DNA from: CAMLIZ01 sp036231905
GTDB taxonomy: Bacteria > Pseudomonadota > Gammaproteobacteria > Burkholderiales > Burkholderiaceae_C
DNA length: 64,000 bases
Assembly (NCBI RefSeq): GCF_036231905.1
Contig: NZ_JAZARE010000001.1
Coordinates: 248,001 to 312,000, forward strand
Reading direction: 5' to 3'
In this document: piece by piece, positions 7,693-17,951 of the stretch
How positions within the stretch are numbered: the stretch's first letter is position 1
Layout of the letters: each line of letters opens with the position of its first letter
Notes under the pieces: model-generated
What the model was told of the DNA's origin: nothing
Databases searched by the model: none
The model's input: the letters and a program-made list of their open reading frames with translations, nothing else
Made by a program: the position numbers and the translations under genes

Positions 7693-9729
7693 TCAGAAAC
7701 GCAATTGCAGCGTCACACGGAGTGTGCGCGGCTCCGCAGGATGCACGTGGCGGTCGAGCACGGCGGCCGCTTCGGTGGGCAGGCGCGATTCGTACAGGTA
7801 CTCGATGTCGTTGACCTGGCGGTCCAGCAGGTTGAACACATCGACGCTCAGCTCGGCATCGCGGGTCAGCTTGCGGCTCACGCGCAGATTCGTCAGCAAC
7901 GAGGCAGCCGCGCGCTGGCTATCGTCTTCCACCAGCGGGCGCGGGCCCAGGTAGCGCCACTGCAGGCTGGCCGACCAGGCGCCCATGTCGCGCAGCGTGA
8001 TGGCCGCGGAGGCCACACGCTCCACCGCGCCGGGAATGCGGTCGCCGTCCGGGCTGCTGTCGGAAAAGCGCGCACGCGTCCACGCGAGGTCCGCATCCAC
8101 CAGCAGCCAGGGCACGGGGACGTAGCGGTTGTTCCATTCGATGCCGCGGCGCCGGCTGGGGCGGTTGGCCTCGGTGGTGCCGGCATCGCCCACGTACACC
8201 AGCTCGGAGCGGCTGCGCAGCTCCCACAGTGCCAGCGAGCTCTGCAGGCCGCGCAGCGCCTCGGTGCGCGCGCCCAGCTCCCAGCCGGTGCTCGCCACCA
8301 GGCCGGGCACGGGTGTCACCGGCGCCTGCGTCTTCGGGTCCACCGTGCTGGTGGTGCCGCGCGCGTCGTTGCTGTGGAAACCACGGCCGGCGTTGATGAA
8401 GAACTCGGTGTGCTGCCAGGGTCCCAGCACCACTGACAGCTTGGGCGACACCTGGGTGTCCGCGCTGCGGCCGCTGTTGGCCGGCAGCGAGCTGTCCACG
8501 GCGAACCGGAAGGTGTCGGCCCGCACCCCAGCCACCGTGCGCAGCCAGGGCGTCCAGGCGAGGCTGTTCTCGGCATACAGCGCGAGCGAGGTTTCGCGCA
8601 CCGCATCGTCGCGCGTGGTGCCCACCCGCTGCCGCGCCACCGTGTCGAACAGGCCGACGCGGATGCGGTCATGGCGCAGCTGCACGCCCAGCTCGCTGCG
8701 CGAGGGCCGGCCGAGCAGCTCCTGGCCCCAGTCGCGTGCGGCATTCAGGCCGAACACCGAGCGGCTGTCGCGTTGCTCGAACTGGTCACCCCCGGCCCGC
8801 TCCAGCGCATAGGTGAAGTTGGAGAACAGGTCGAGCCGGTAGCGCATGGCATAGGCGCTGATGCGCAGGCCATCGTCGCCCTGGCGCCGGTGCCATTCGC
8901 CGGCCAAGCTGGCGCGCGAGGTGCTGCCACCGTCGCTGGTGTCGATGGCATCGAAGCGGCCGAGGGTGCCGGCATCGATCGCGCGCTGCGGCACCTGGTC
9001 GGTGGCGTCCCAGCGCGCGCCATGACCCATGAGCGACGCACTCCAGCCACGCTCCCGGTCGCCCTGCGACAGGATCAGCGCGCCGCTGGCCTTCTTCAGG
9101 TGTTCCGGCAGGGTCCAGGGGCCGTCGTTGTGCATCAGCTCCAGCGCACCGAGCAGCTGGGTGTCACCGGCCACCGGCGTGGAGCCGGCGCCCACCAGGC
9201 GCTGGTAGCCGCGTTCACCCAAGGTGAGCTGCGCGAGCGGCTGCGCCAGGCTGCGCCGATAGCGGATGTCGGCTGAGCCCGCGGCGGCAAAGTCGCCGCT
9301 GCGCGAGAGGTACGGGCCCTTGCGGTATTCGATGCGGTCCACCAGCTCGGGGATCAGGAAGTTCAGGTCCGTGTAGCCCTGCCCGTGGCCATGCGTGGGC
9401 ATGTTCACCGGCATGCCGTCGATCGAGGTGGCGAAGTCGGTGCCGTGGTCGAGGTTGAAACCGCGCAGGAAGTACTGGTTGGCCTTGCCGTCGCCGGAGT
9501 GCTGGGTGACGATGACACCGGGCACGAACTCCAGCAGCTCGCCGGGTCGCAGGGCCGGCCGGCTCTTGAGCAGCTCGGCGCGGATCACGCCCTGGGAGGC
9601 CGCGTCGGTGCTGCCCACCGCATTGTCGTAATGGCCTTCGATGACCACACGGTCGGGGTCGCCTTGCGCCATGGCACAAGGGCACAGCAGCACGAAGGCG
9701 CTGGCCATGAGAGGGAAACGCAGGTTCAC
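7693..9729 (-). CDS. TonB-dependent outer-membrane receptor
   Basis: 678 residues from GTG 9729; ATG 9708 is an alternative. Signal peptide VNLRFPLMASAFVLLC...AMAQ. The plug domain contains RVVIEGHY (TonB-box region), LLEFVPGVIVTQHSGDG and the NQYFLRGFNLDHGTDFATS / MPTHGHGQGYTDLNFLIPE signature. The C-terminal beta-barrel ends LRVTLQLRF with the terminal Phe needed for outer-membrane insertion. It sits between a His-rich membrane protein and DUF4198, so a metal or metallophore is the likely cargo; the actual ligand is unknown. Confidence 0.92.
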   Translation of the reverse strand: MNLRFPLMASAFVLLCPCAMAQGDPDRVVIEGHYDNAVGSTDAASQGVIRAELLKSRPALRPGELLEFVPGVIVTQHSGDGKANQYFLRGFNLDHGTDFATSIDGMPVNMPTHGHGQGYTDLNFLIPELVDRIEYRKGPYLSRSGDFAAAGSADIRYRRSLAQPLAQLTLGERGYQRLVGAGSTPVAGDTQLLGALELMHNDGPWTLPEHLKKASGALILSQGDRERGWSASLMGHGARWDATDQVPQRAIDAGTLGRFDAIDTSDGGSTSRASLAGEWHRRQGDDGLRISAYAMRYRLDLFSNFTYALERAGGDQFEQRDSRSVFGLNAARDWGQELLGRPSRSELGVQLRHDRIRVGLFDTVARQRVGTTRDDAVRETSLALYAENSLAWTPWLRTVAGVRADTFRFAVDSSLPANSGRSADTQVSPKLSVVLGPWQHTEFFINAGRGFHSNDARGTTSTVDPKTQAPVTPVPGLVASTGWELGARTEALRGLQSSLALWELRSRSELVYVGDAGTTEANRPSRRRGIEWNNRYVPVPWLLVDADLAWTRARFSDSSPDGDRIPGAVERVASAAITLRDMGAWSASLQWRYLGPRPLVEDDSQRAAASLLTNLRVSRKLTRDAELSVDVFNLLDRQVNDIEYLYESRLPTEAAAVLDRHVHPAEPRTLRVTLQLRF

Positions 9730-9824
9730 GGTGAACTTTGGCAGCAGCCACCCGCGCGCCGCAGCGCCGAGGGCACAGGAAGAGGACAGCCCGCACGCGG
9801 GCAGCGACGGCGCGAGGCGCGCGC

Positions 9825-10274
9825 TCAGCGCCGCGGCGGACGGCGCAGCGGCCGCAGGCTGCGGCTTGCCATGAACCAGCCGGGCGCCGGGCGCCAGACA
9901 TGCCGTGCGCCCGCCGACGGCGGTACAGCGGTCACCCATCCACTGCTCAGGAAGGCCAGCGCCAGCAGCCCCGCCGTGGCGTCGATGCCGGCATCTGGCT
10001 CCGGCTCGCCAGGCACGGCGGTGGCGTGAGCCTGCGCGTGATGGTGTCGCTGCCACTCGTCATGGCGGTGCGCCGGCTCCGTCGTCTTGGCCTGCAGGCG
10101 CCACGCAATGCTGGCCGGCTGAGCGGGCACCGCTGCATGCCGATGCAAGGCACCCTGGAGCAGGCGCGCGTGCACAGCAGCCCCACCCTGCACCAGCACG
10201 ATCAACGCCAGCCAGCCGGCCAGCAAGCGGGCCAGGGAGAGCAGCGTCGGGTTGGAGTGCGGGCGGGTCAACAT
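9825..10274 (-). CDS. Histidine-rich single-pass membrane protein, hypothetical
   Basis: 149 residues from ATG 10274. One N-terminal hydrophobic helix (LLAGWLALIVLVQGGAAV) is followed by a His-rich periplasmic stretch (HRHDEWQRHHHAQAHA) and a second hydrophobic segment. The C-terminus is Arg/Pro-rich (RSLRPLRRPPRR). It resembles short DUF2946-like proteins that precede TonB metal receptors, but I cannot confirm a family. The coding bias and placement 95 bases upstream of the receptor support it being real and part of the same metal-uptake unit. Confidence 0.6.
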   Translation of the reverse strand: MLTRPHSNPTLLSLARLLAGWLALIVLVQGGAAVHARLLQGALHRHAAVPAQPASIAWRLQAKTTEPAHRHDEWQRHHHAQAHATAVPGEPEPDAGIDATAGLLALAFLSSGWVTAVPPSAGARHVWRPAPGWFMASRSLRPLRRPPRR

Positions 10275-10351
10275 CGGCAGGGGTGCCAGTATGGCGCCCG
10301 GTGATCTACGCAGGCAGCGGCCCGGCGGATGCACGCCCGCCAGCGGCCCTC

Positions 10352-10792
10352 TCACCGCCGCAGGATCATCTCGCCAAGGTACGGTTCGAAGCCGAACGAC
10401 CGGTACATCGGTTCCGCTTCATCCGAGGCAGCCAGGTTGAACACCCGGATGCCGCGTGCATCGCATTGCGCCATCACCTGGCCGACCAGCGCCCTGGACA
10501 AGCCCTGCCGGCGCCAGGCCGGCTCGGTGAACACGTTCGCCACCCGGGCGCGAAGGCCGGTGGCCTCACCCCGCGTGGGGCCCCAGTCGAGCAGCACCGC
10601 GCCGGCGCCGGCCACCACCTGGCCCGCGGCCTCGCCGACGAAGCCGACATAGCTGCCCCGTTCAATGCGGGGTGCCAGCCAGGCTGCATAGTTGTCGATG
10701 TCGTCCTGCGGCTCGCCGCGGAAGTAGCGGTGTCGGGCGATGCTGAGCGCATCGTGCGGCCGGGCTGCACGCAGCGTGCATGAAGCAGTCAT
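10352..10792 (-). CDS. GNAT-family N-acetyltransferase
   Basis: 146 residues from ATG 10792. The acetyl-CoA-binding core is visible as VANVFTEPAWRRQGLSRALV (the R/QxxGxG/A loop) followed by ARGIRVFNLAASDEAEPMYRSFGF. This matches small GNAT acetyltransferases acting on amines of unknown identity. It lies 29 bases downstream of the LuxR-type regulator on the same strand and could be the last gene of that transcript. Nothing in the sequence shows the acceptor substrate. Confidence 0.88.
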   Translation of the reverse strand: MTASCTLRAARPHDALSIARHRYFRGEPQDDIDNYAAWLAPRIERGSYVGFVGEAAGQVVAGAGAVLLDWGPTRGEATGLRARVANVFTEPAWRRQGLSRALVGQVMAQCDARGIRVFNLAASDEAEPMYRSFGFEPYLGEMILRR

Positions 10793-10821
10793 GGGGTCAT
10801 TCTGCCGAAGGCTTTGCGCCC

Positions 10822-11769
10822 TCAGCCGCCGCCCAGCTGCCGCACCCGGCCCATCGCCAGCCCGGCGGCAGCGGTGCGTGTCTCCACGCCCAGCTTCTCG
10901 AACACATGCTCCAGGTGCTTGTTCACCGTGCGCGGGCTCATGCCGAGGATCTCGGCGATGTCGCGGTTGGTCTTGCCCTTGACCACCCAGTACAGCACCT
11001 CCGCCTCGCGCAGCGTGAGCCGGAAGGTGGCGGCGATGCCCTGCACGGTGGCGGCGTCGGAGGTTTCGCGCATCACCACCAGCCACTCGTCGTCGCCGGT
11101 GTCCTCGTGCAGGGTGAACTGCAGGCGGCGCGGGCCGTGTGCCATGGCGTGCTGCTGCGGCGCCTGGCCGGCGCGGCGCGCGGCGGCCTGGGCGCGCGCC
11201 CAGTCGGCCACGGTGGGCGGCAGCTGGTGTTCATGGTCCGCGCCGAGGTAGCTGTGCAGCAGCTTGCGCGCCAGGGGTGTCTGCCACAGCAGACGGGCGT
11301 CGGCCAGGCGCAGCGTGAAGGCCGCGTGGCCGAAGGCATCCAGCGCATTGCGCGCCTGCGCGCCCTGGCGCGCCTGGCGCATGTGCACCGCCATGCGGGC
11401 CAGCACCTCGGCGGCGCGGATCGGCTTGGTCACGTAGTCCACGCCGCCGGCTTCGAAGGCGCGCACCACGTGTTCGGTCTCGGTCAGGCCGGTCATGAAC
11501 ACGATCGGAATGTGCGCGGTCTCCGGCGCGGCCTTGAGGCGGCGCGCCACCTCGAAGCCGTCCATGCCCGGCATCACGGCGTCCAGCAGCACGATGTCGG
11601 GCAGCGCCTGGGCGCAGCGTTGCAAGGCCGCCTCACCATGCGTGGCCACCAGCACGGTGTAGCCCGATTCGTCCAGCGCGTCGTGCAGCACGGCCAGGTT
11701 GTCGGGCACGTCGTCCACGATCAGCACCAGGTCGCCGGCCGTGCGGTCGATGGTGGTGGGTGCGTTCAT
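10822..11769 (-). CDS. Response regulator, REC plus LuxR-type HTH
   Basis: 315 residues. N-terminal receiver: acidic pocket VDD (19-20), phosphoacceptor Asp63 in LLDAVMPGMDG, Lys115 in TKP. A ~110-residue middle region of unclear fold follows. The C-terminal LuxR/FixJ HTH is at ~250-308 (LTLREAEVLYWVVKGKTNRDIAEILGMS...). The ATG overlaps the TGA of the upstream kinase gene by four bases, so this is its cognate partner. Since the pair faces away from the urease genes, urease or urea-transport promoters are plausible targets, by inference only. Confidence 0.93.
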   Translation of the reverse strand: MNAPTTIDRTAGDLVLIVDDVPDNLAVLHDALDESGYTVLVATHGEAALQRCAQALPDIVLLDAVMPGMDGFEVARRLKAAPETAHIPIVFMTGLTETEHVVRAFEAGGVDYVTKPIRAAEVLARMAVHMRQARQGAQARNALDAFGHAAFTLRLADARLLWQTPLARKLLHSYLGADHEHQLPPTVADWARAQAAARRAGQAPQQHAMAHGPRRLQFTLHEDTGDDEWLVVMRETSDAATVQGIAATFRLTLREAEVLYWVVKGKTNRDIAEILGMSPRTVNKHLEHVFEKLGVETRTAAAGLAMGRVRQLGGG

Positions 11770-14700
11770 GCGGCGGCCTTCAGCAGCTGGGCGATCGCAT
11801 CGAACTGGAACTCGCGCGCCAGCGCCCGCACCCGCTGCGCGAAGGCGGCGCAGCCCGGGTCCGCCGCTTCGATGCGCTCCAGCGCCTGCACCACGCCACG
11901 GTAGTAGCCCAGGTTTACCGACTCGGCCAAGGCCTGCAGCTGTGCTGGCGCCGGCCAGTGCAGTGCGGCCGGCTCGGGCGCCAGGGCGGGCTGCATGGCG
12001 GGCGCCTCCAGCCACTGCAGTGCCAGGCGCCGGCCCAGCCAGTCCAGCAGCTCCGCCAGGCGCAGCGGCTTGACGATGAAGTCCTGCGGCGTGATGCCCG
12101 CATCGTTGTCCAGCCCCTTGTCGAAGGCATTGGCCGACACCACCGCCACCGGCGCGTCGCTCAAGGCTTCGCGGCGCAGGCGGCGTATCGTTTCCCAGCC
12201 GTCGATGCCCGGCATGGCCAGGTCCATCAGGATCGCGTCGGGGCGCAGCCCCTCGCGCAGCAGGCCCAGCGCCGCCTCGCCATGCGCGGCCTGCACCACC
12301 TGGAAACCCAAGGGCGCCAGGCGTTGGGCCAGCAGGCCGCGGTCCACCTCCTCGTTGTCCACCACCAGCACGCTGCGGCGCGCGCCGGCATAGCCGGTGC
12401 GGCTGGCACGCGGCAGGGCCTGCGTGGCCAGCGCGGCATTCACCTCCGGCAGGAAGAGCCGGATGCTGAAGGTGGTGCCCGCGCCGGGTGTGCTCTTGAC
12501 CGTCATCTCGCCACCCATCAGGTCGGTGAGCATCTTGCTGATGGTCAGGCCCAGGCCGGTGCCCGGGCTGCCGCTGTCAGCCGAGCCGCGCGCAAAGGGC
12601 TCGAACACGCGGGCGATCTCCTCGGCCGCCATGCCCGGCCCGGTGTCCTCGATCTCGAAGCGCGCCATCTCGCGTGCATGGCTCACGCGGAAGGTGACCT
12701 GCCCCGTGCGCGTGAACTTGACCGCATTGCCCAGCACGTTGATGAGGATCTGGCGCAGGCGCTGTTCGTCCGCCCGCACCGCCAGCGGAATATGGCCGTC
12801 CAGGCGCGCCGCGAAGCCAATGCCCTTGGCCCGGGCCTGCAGCTCGAACAGGTGCACCAGCTGCAGCAAGGTGGCCTGGAAAGGCATGGGCTTGACCTCC
12901 AGCCGCAGCTTGCCGCCCTCGATGCGTGCGATGTCCAGCGTGCCTTCGATCAGCGACAGCAGGTGGTCGCCGCCGCGCCGGATCACGCTGACCGCCTGCT
13001 TGCGGTGCGGCGGCACGCTCTCGTCCTCGTCCAGCAGCTGCGCATAACCGAGGATGCTGTTCAGCGGCGTGCGCAGCTCATGGCTCACCGCGGAGATGTA
13101 GCGTGTCTTCGCCTGGTTGGCCTGGTCGGCCTGGCGCTTGGCCTGCTGCAGCTGCTCGTCGGTGCGGCGGTGCGAGTCGATCTCCTGCATCAGCAGGTGC
13201 GTCTGGCGGTTCGATTCCTCCTGCGCGACCTGGCGGCTCTTGTGCGTGAGCACCAGCCACCAGGCCAGCACGCCGGCCACCAGCAGCACGCCCGCATACA
13301 GCTTCAGGAAGGTCCACTTCAACGCGCCGGCCGCCGCCACGGCGGCAGGGCCGAGCAGGCGCAGCTCGTGCTGGTACACCCCCCAGAACAGCAGCGCCGA
13401 CAGCGGCACCAGCGCGCACATCACGAGCAGGTACTGCCCCAGGCCGGTGGACAGGTAGGGCTGCACCCTGCGCGGCAGCAGCCGGGCCAGCAGCGCGTTC
13501 CACTGTGCCGACAGGCGCGCCTGCGGCTTGCAGAGGTCGTCGCAGCGCGCGTCCAGCGAACAGCACAGCGAGCAGATGCTGCCCTGGTAGGCGGGGCAGT
13601 GCGCCATGTCGTCGCCTTCGTACTCGCGCTCGCAGATCACGCAGCGGTGCAGCAGGCGCCCGCCGCTGTCGTTGGCCAGCAGCAGCGAGGGCTGGCGCGC
13701 GATGTAGTAGCGGCCGCGCGTGATCCAGGCGATCAGCGGCGCGGTGACCAGCGCCGTCGCCAGCGCGATGAGCGCGGAGAAGGCCTGCGCGCCAGGGCCC
13801 ATGACGCCGAGGTGCGCGCACACCGACAGCGCCGAGGCGATGCCCATCGCGCCCACGCCCACCGGGTTGATGTCGTACAGGTGCGCCCGCTTGAACTCGA
13901 TGCCCGCAGGCGACAGCCCCAGCGGCTTGTTGATCACCAGGTCGGCCACCACGGCGGCCATCCAGGCGATGGCAATGTTCGCGTACAGGCCCAGCACGCG
14001 GCCCAGCGCCTGGAACACGTCCAGCTCCATCAGCATCAGCGCGATCAGCGTGTTGAAGGCCACCCACACCACCCGGCCCGGGTGGCTGTGGGTGAGGCGC
14101 GCGAAGAAGTTGCTCCAGGCCAGCGAGCCGGCATAGGCGTTGGTGACGTTGATCTTCAGCTGCGACACCACCACGAACAGCGCCGTGGCCGCCACCGCCC
14201 AGCCCACGCGCGGGAACACGGTCTCGTAGGCTGCCAGGTACATCTGGTTCGGGTCCACCGCGCGGTCGGTGGGCACCATGTGGCTGATGGCCAGGTAGGC
14301 CAGCAGCATGCCGCCCAGCATCTTGAGCACGCCGGGCAAAAGCCAGCCAGGCCCGCCGATCAACAGCGCGGTCCACCAGCGCGCCTTGTTGGCGGCGGTG
14401 CGCTCGGGCATGAACCGCAGGTAGTCGGCCTGCTCGCCCATCTGGGTGATCAGCGCCACGCCCACGGTGACCGCGGCGCCGAAGTGATGCAGGTCGAAGG
14501 CGGCGGCACTGCCGGCCTCCCCGCCGTAGTGCACCAGGCCATGCAGGATGCCGGGGTTCCTGTTGAACACGTACACATACGGCAGCACCAGCAGCACGAT
14601 CCACAGCGGCTGCGTCCACACCTGCAGGCGGCTGATCATCGTGACACCGTGGGTCACCAGCGGCACCACCGCCAGGGCGCACAGCAGGTAGCCCCATGCG

Positions 14701-15227
14701 GGCGGGATGTCGAACGCCAGCTCCAGCGCATAGGCCATGATGGCCGCCTCGAGCGCGAAGAAGATGAACGTGAACGACGCGTAGATCAGCGAGGTGATGG
14801 TCGAGCCGATGTAGCCGAAGCCGGCGCCGCGGGTGAGCAGGTCCATGTCCACGCCATGGCGGGCGGCGTACACGCTGATGGGCAGGCCGGCGGCGAAGAT
14901 GATCAGCCCGGTCGCGAGGATGGCCCAGAAGGCGTTGAGGAAGCCATGCTCCACCAGCAAGGTGGCGCCCACCGCCTCCAGCACCAGGAAGGACGCCGCG
15001 CCGAACGCGGTGTTGGCCACCCGCAGCTCGGACCACTTGCGAAAGGCGCGCGGCGTGAAGCGCAGCGCATAGTCCTCCAGCGTCTCGCGGCCCACCCAGG
15101 CGTTGTAGTCGCGCCGCACCTTCATCACGCGCTGCACCGGCGCTTGCGCTTCGGCCGGCGGCGTGGCGCTGCCGACGGCCGCCGGTGCGGCGGCGGTGGT
15201 GCAGGAGGCGCAGTCGTGCGGGCACAT
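11766..15227 (-). CDS. NCS1-type permease / hybrid sensor histidine kinase fusion
   Basis: 1153 residues from ATG 15227; an in-frame ATG at 15260 would add 11. Order of parts: Cys motif CPHDCASC (2-9); a complete NCS1 (CodB/cytosine-purine permease-like) membrane domain at ~60-505; a Cys-rich cluster at 529-566 (CVIC...C...CSLCC...C...C); two further membrane segments (~597-617, 643-662); a coiled linker; HisKA with phospho-acceptor His716 (SHELRTPLN); HATPase with GNAVKF, DTGPGM and GTGLGL; receiver at ~951-1065 with Asp1002 (LMDLAMPGIDG) and a helical tail. It is coupled to the LuxR regulator and divergent from ureA. The ligand is likely a small nitrogen compound (nucleobase, hydantoin or urea-like), which is inference. 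Confidence 0.93.
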   Translation of the reverse strand: MCPHDCASCTTAAAPAAVGSATPPAEAQAPVQRVMKVRRDYNAWVGRETLEDYALRFTPRAFRKWSELRVANTAFGAASFLVLEAVGATLLVEHGFLNAFWAILATGLIIFAAGLPISVYAARHGVDMDLLTRGAGFGYIGSTITSLIYASFTFIFFALEAAIMAYALELAFDIPPAWGYLLCALAVVPLVTHGVTMISRLQVWTQPLWIVLLVLPYVYVFNRNPGILHGLVHYGGEAGSAAAFDLHHFGAAVTVGVALITQMGEQADYLRFMPERTAANKARWWTALLIGGPGWLLPGVLKMLGGMLLAYLAISHMVPTDRAVDPNQMYLAAYETVFPRVGWAVAATALFVVVSQLKINVTNAYAGSLAWSNFFARLTHSHPGRVVWVAFNTLIALMLMELDVFQALGRVLGLYANIAIAWMAAVVADLVINKPLGLSPAGIEFKRAHLYDINPVGVGAMGIASALSVCAHLGVMGPGAQAFSALIALATALVTAPLIAWITRGRYYIARQPSLLLANDSGGRLLHRCVICEREYEGDDMAHCPAYQGSICSLCCSLDARCDDLCKPQARLSAQWNALLARLLPRRVQPYLSTGLGQYLLVMCALVPLSALLFWGVYQHELRLLGPAAVAAAGALKWTFLKLYAGVLLVAGVLAWWLVLTHKSRQVAQEESNRQTHLLMQEIDSHRRTDEQLQQAKRQADQANQAKTRYISAVSHELRTPLNSILGYAQLLDEDESVPPHRKQAVSVIRRGGDHLLSLIEGTLDIARIEGGKLRLEVKPMPFQATLLQLVHLFELQARAKGIGFAARLDGHIPLAVRADEQRLRQILINVLGNAVKFTRTGQVTFRVSHAREMARFEIEDTGPGMAAEEIARVFEPFARGSADSGSPGTGLGLTISKMLTDLMGGEMTVKSTPGAGTTFSIRLFLPEVNAALATQALPRASRTGYAGARRSVLVVDNEEVDRGLLAQRLAPLGFQVVQAAHGEAALGLLREGLRPDAILMDLAMPGIDGWETIRRLRREALSDAPVAVVSANAFDKGLDNDAGITPQDFIVKPLRLAELLDWLGRRLALQWLEAPAMQPALAPEPAALHWPAPAQLQALAESVNLGYYRGVVQALERIEAADPGCAAFAQRVRALAREFQFDAIAQLLKAAA

Positions 15228-15367
15228 GGCAGAGCGTTCGCGGTGCAGCTTCCATGCCATCGGCGGCCGGGTGTCCCCCAAGTTGGTGCGCGTAGACTGC
15301 CCCGTGGCACCTTTCTTGCACCCAAGCGCCACCAATGAAGCAACCCCCACGCTCACTTCGTTCGCTG

Positions 15368-15380
15368 CCCCCCGAGGGGG
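15368..15380. repeat. Intergenic G/C palindrome (CCCCCGAGGGGG type)
   Basis: The motif CCCCCCGAGGGGG lies between the sensor kinase and ureA and is flanked by GCTCACTTCGTTCGCTGC. Related palindromes occur at 40449-40459 and 60445-60458. Such motifs are scattered in intergenic regions of Burkholderiales genomes; the function is unknown, and the short stem could form a hairpin in RNA. Confidence 0.5.
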
Positions 15381-15416
15381 CGCGTCAGCGCCTTCGGGCG
15401 GCCGGGCGGCGCTGAC

Positions 15417-15719
15417 ATGGAACTCACGCCTCGCGAAAAGGACAAGCTGCTGGTCTTCACCGCCGCCCTGCTGGCCGAGCGGCGCAAGGCCCGCGGCCTG
15501 AAGCTCAACTATCCGGAGGCGGTGGCGCTGATCAGCGCGGCCATCATGGAAGGCGCCCGCGACGGCAAGTCGGTGGCCGAGCTGATGAGCGAAGGCAAGC
15601 AGGTGCTGGCCCGCGGCGACGTGATGGACGGCGTGGCCGAGATGATCCCGGAGATCCAGGTCGAAGCCAGTTTTCCCGACGGCACCAAGCTGGTGACCGT
15701 GCACCAACCCATTGCATGA
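15417..15719 (+). CDS. ureA: Urease subunit gamma
   Basis: 100 residues, the standard length, beginning MELTPREKDKLLVFTAALLAERR, with the conserved LNYPEAVALIS and EGARDGKSVAELM segments and ending near the typical VTVHQPI. UreA packs with UreB and UreC in the (UreABC)3 cytoplasmic enzyme that hydrolyses urea to ammonia and carbamate. It is the first urease gene here; no ureD precedes it. A strong Shine-Dalgarno is not evident before the ATG. Confidence 0.97.
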   Translation: MELTPREKDKLLVFTAALLAERRKARGLKLNYPEAVALISAAIMEGARDGKSVAELMSEGKQVLARGDVMDGVAEMIPEIQVEASFPDGTKLVTVHQPIA

Positions 15720-15732
15720 GCGGAGCACCAAG

Positions 15733-15900
15733 ATGAGGAATGTGCTGGTGGCGATCGGTTCGGCCATGAGTGCGGCCACTGCCCTGGCCCACGAGGGCCA
15801 TGGCATCGACGGGCCGCACTGGCATGCCACGGATGCGTTGGGGTTTGTGGTGGTGGGCGTGGTCGCCGCCGGCCTGGCCTGGTGGATGCGCCGCAAATGA
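15733..15900 (+). CDS. Small exported/membrane peptide in urease operon
   Basis: 55 residues between ureA and ureB, 13 bases after ureA and 10 before ureB. N-terminal hydrophobic signal (VLVAIGSAMSAATALA), then a His/Gly/Asp patch HEGHGIDGPHWH, then one C-terminal membrane helix ending WWMRRK. The His patch could bind nickel, which would fit its position, but this is inference. Spacing and bias indicate a real gene. I do not recognise a named family. Confidence 0.7.
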   Translation: MRNVLVAIGSAMSAATALAHEGHGIDGPHWHATDALGFVVVGVVAAGLAWWMRRK

Positions 15901-15910
15901 GGAGCGTGCG

Positions 15911-16215
15911 ATGACGCCCGGCGAACTGCTGGTCGATGGCCCCGACCATGTGCTGAACCCGGGCCGCCGCTGCACCACGCTGGTGGTGCAGAACAGCGGC
16001 GACCGGCCGATCCAGGTGGGCTCGCACTACCACTTTGCCGAGACCAATGCCGCGTTGCGTTTCGACCGCGAAGCGGCGCGCGGCATGCGCTTGAACATCG
16101 CCTCGGGCACCGCGGTGCGCTTCGAGCCCGGGCAGCAGCGCACGGTGCAACTGGTGGACTACGCGGGCGACCGTCAGGTGTGGGGCTTCCGCGGCCTCGT
16201 TCAGGGCAGCCTCTG

Positions 16216-16216
<1 letters not shown>
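15911..16216 (+). CDS. ureB: Urease subunit beta
   Basis: 101 residues starting MTPGELLV, with the family core RPIQVGSHYHFAETNAAL and the C-terminal GFRGLVQG. UreB is a structural subunit of urease. A GGAG element precedes the ATG. Its TGA overlaps the ureC ATG by one base (TGATG), so the two are translationally coupled. Confidence 0.97.
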
Positions 16217-17943
<1,727 letters not shown>

Positions 17944-17951
17944 CCGTGACG

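Noticed and set aside
11760..15338. 1192-residue open frame antisense to the sensor kinase
   Set aside because: GC-rich codon bias creates long antisense frames; the minus-strand reading has every domain motif.
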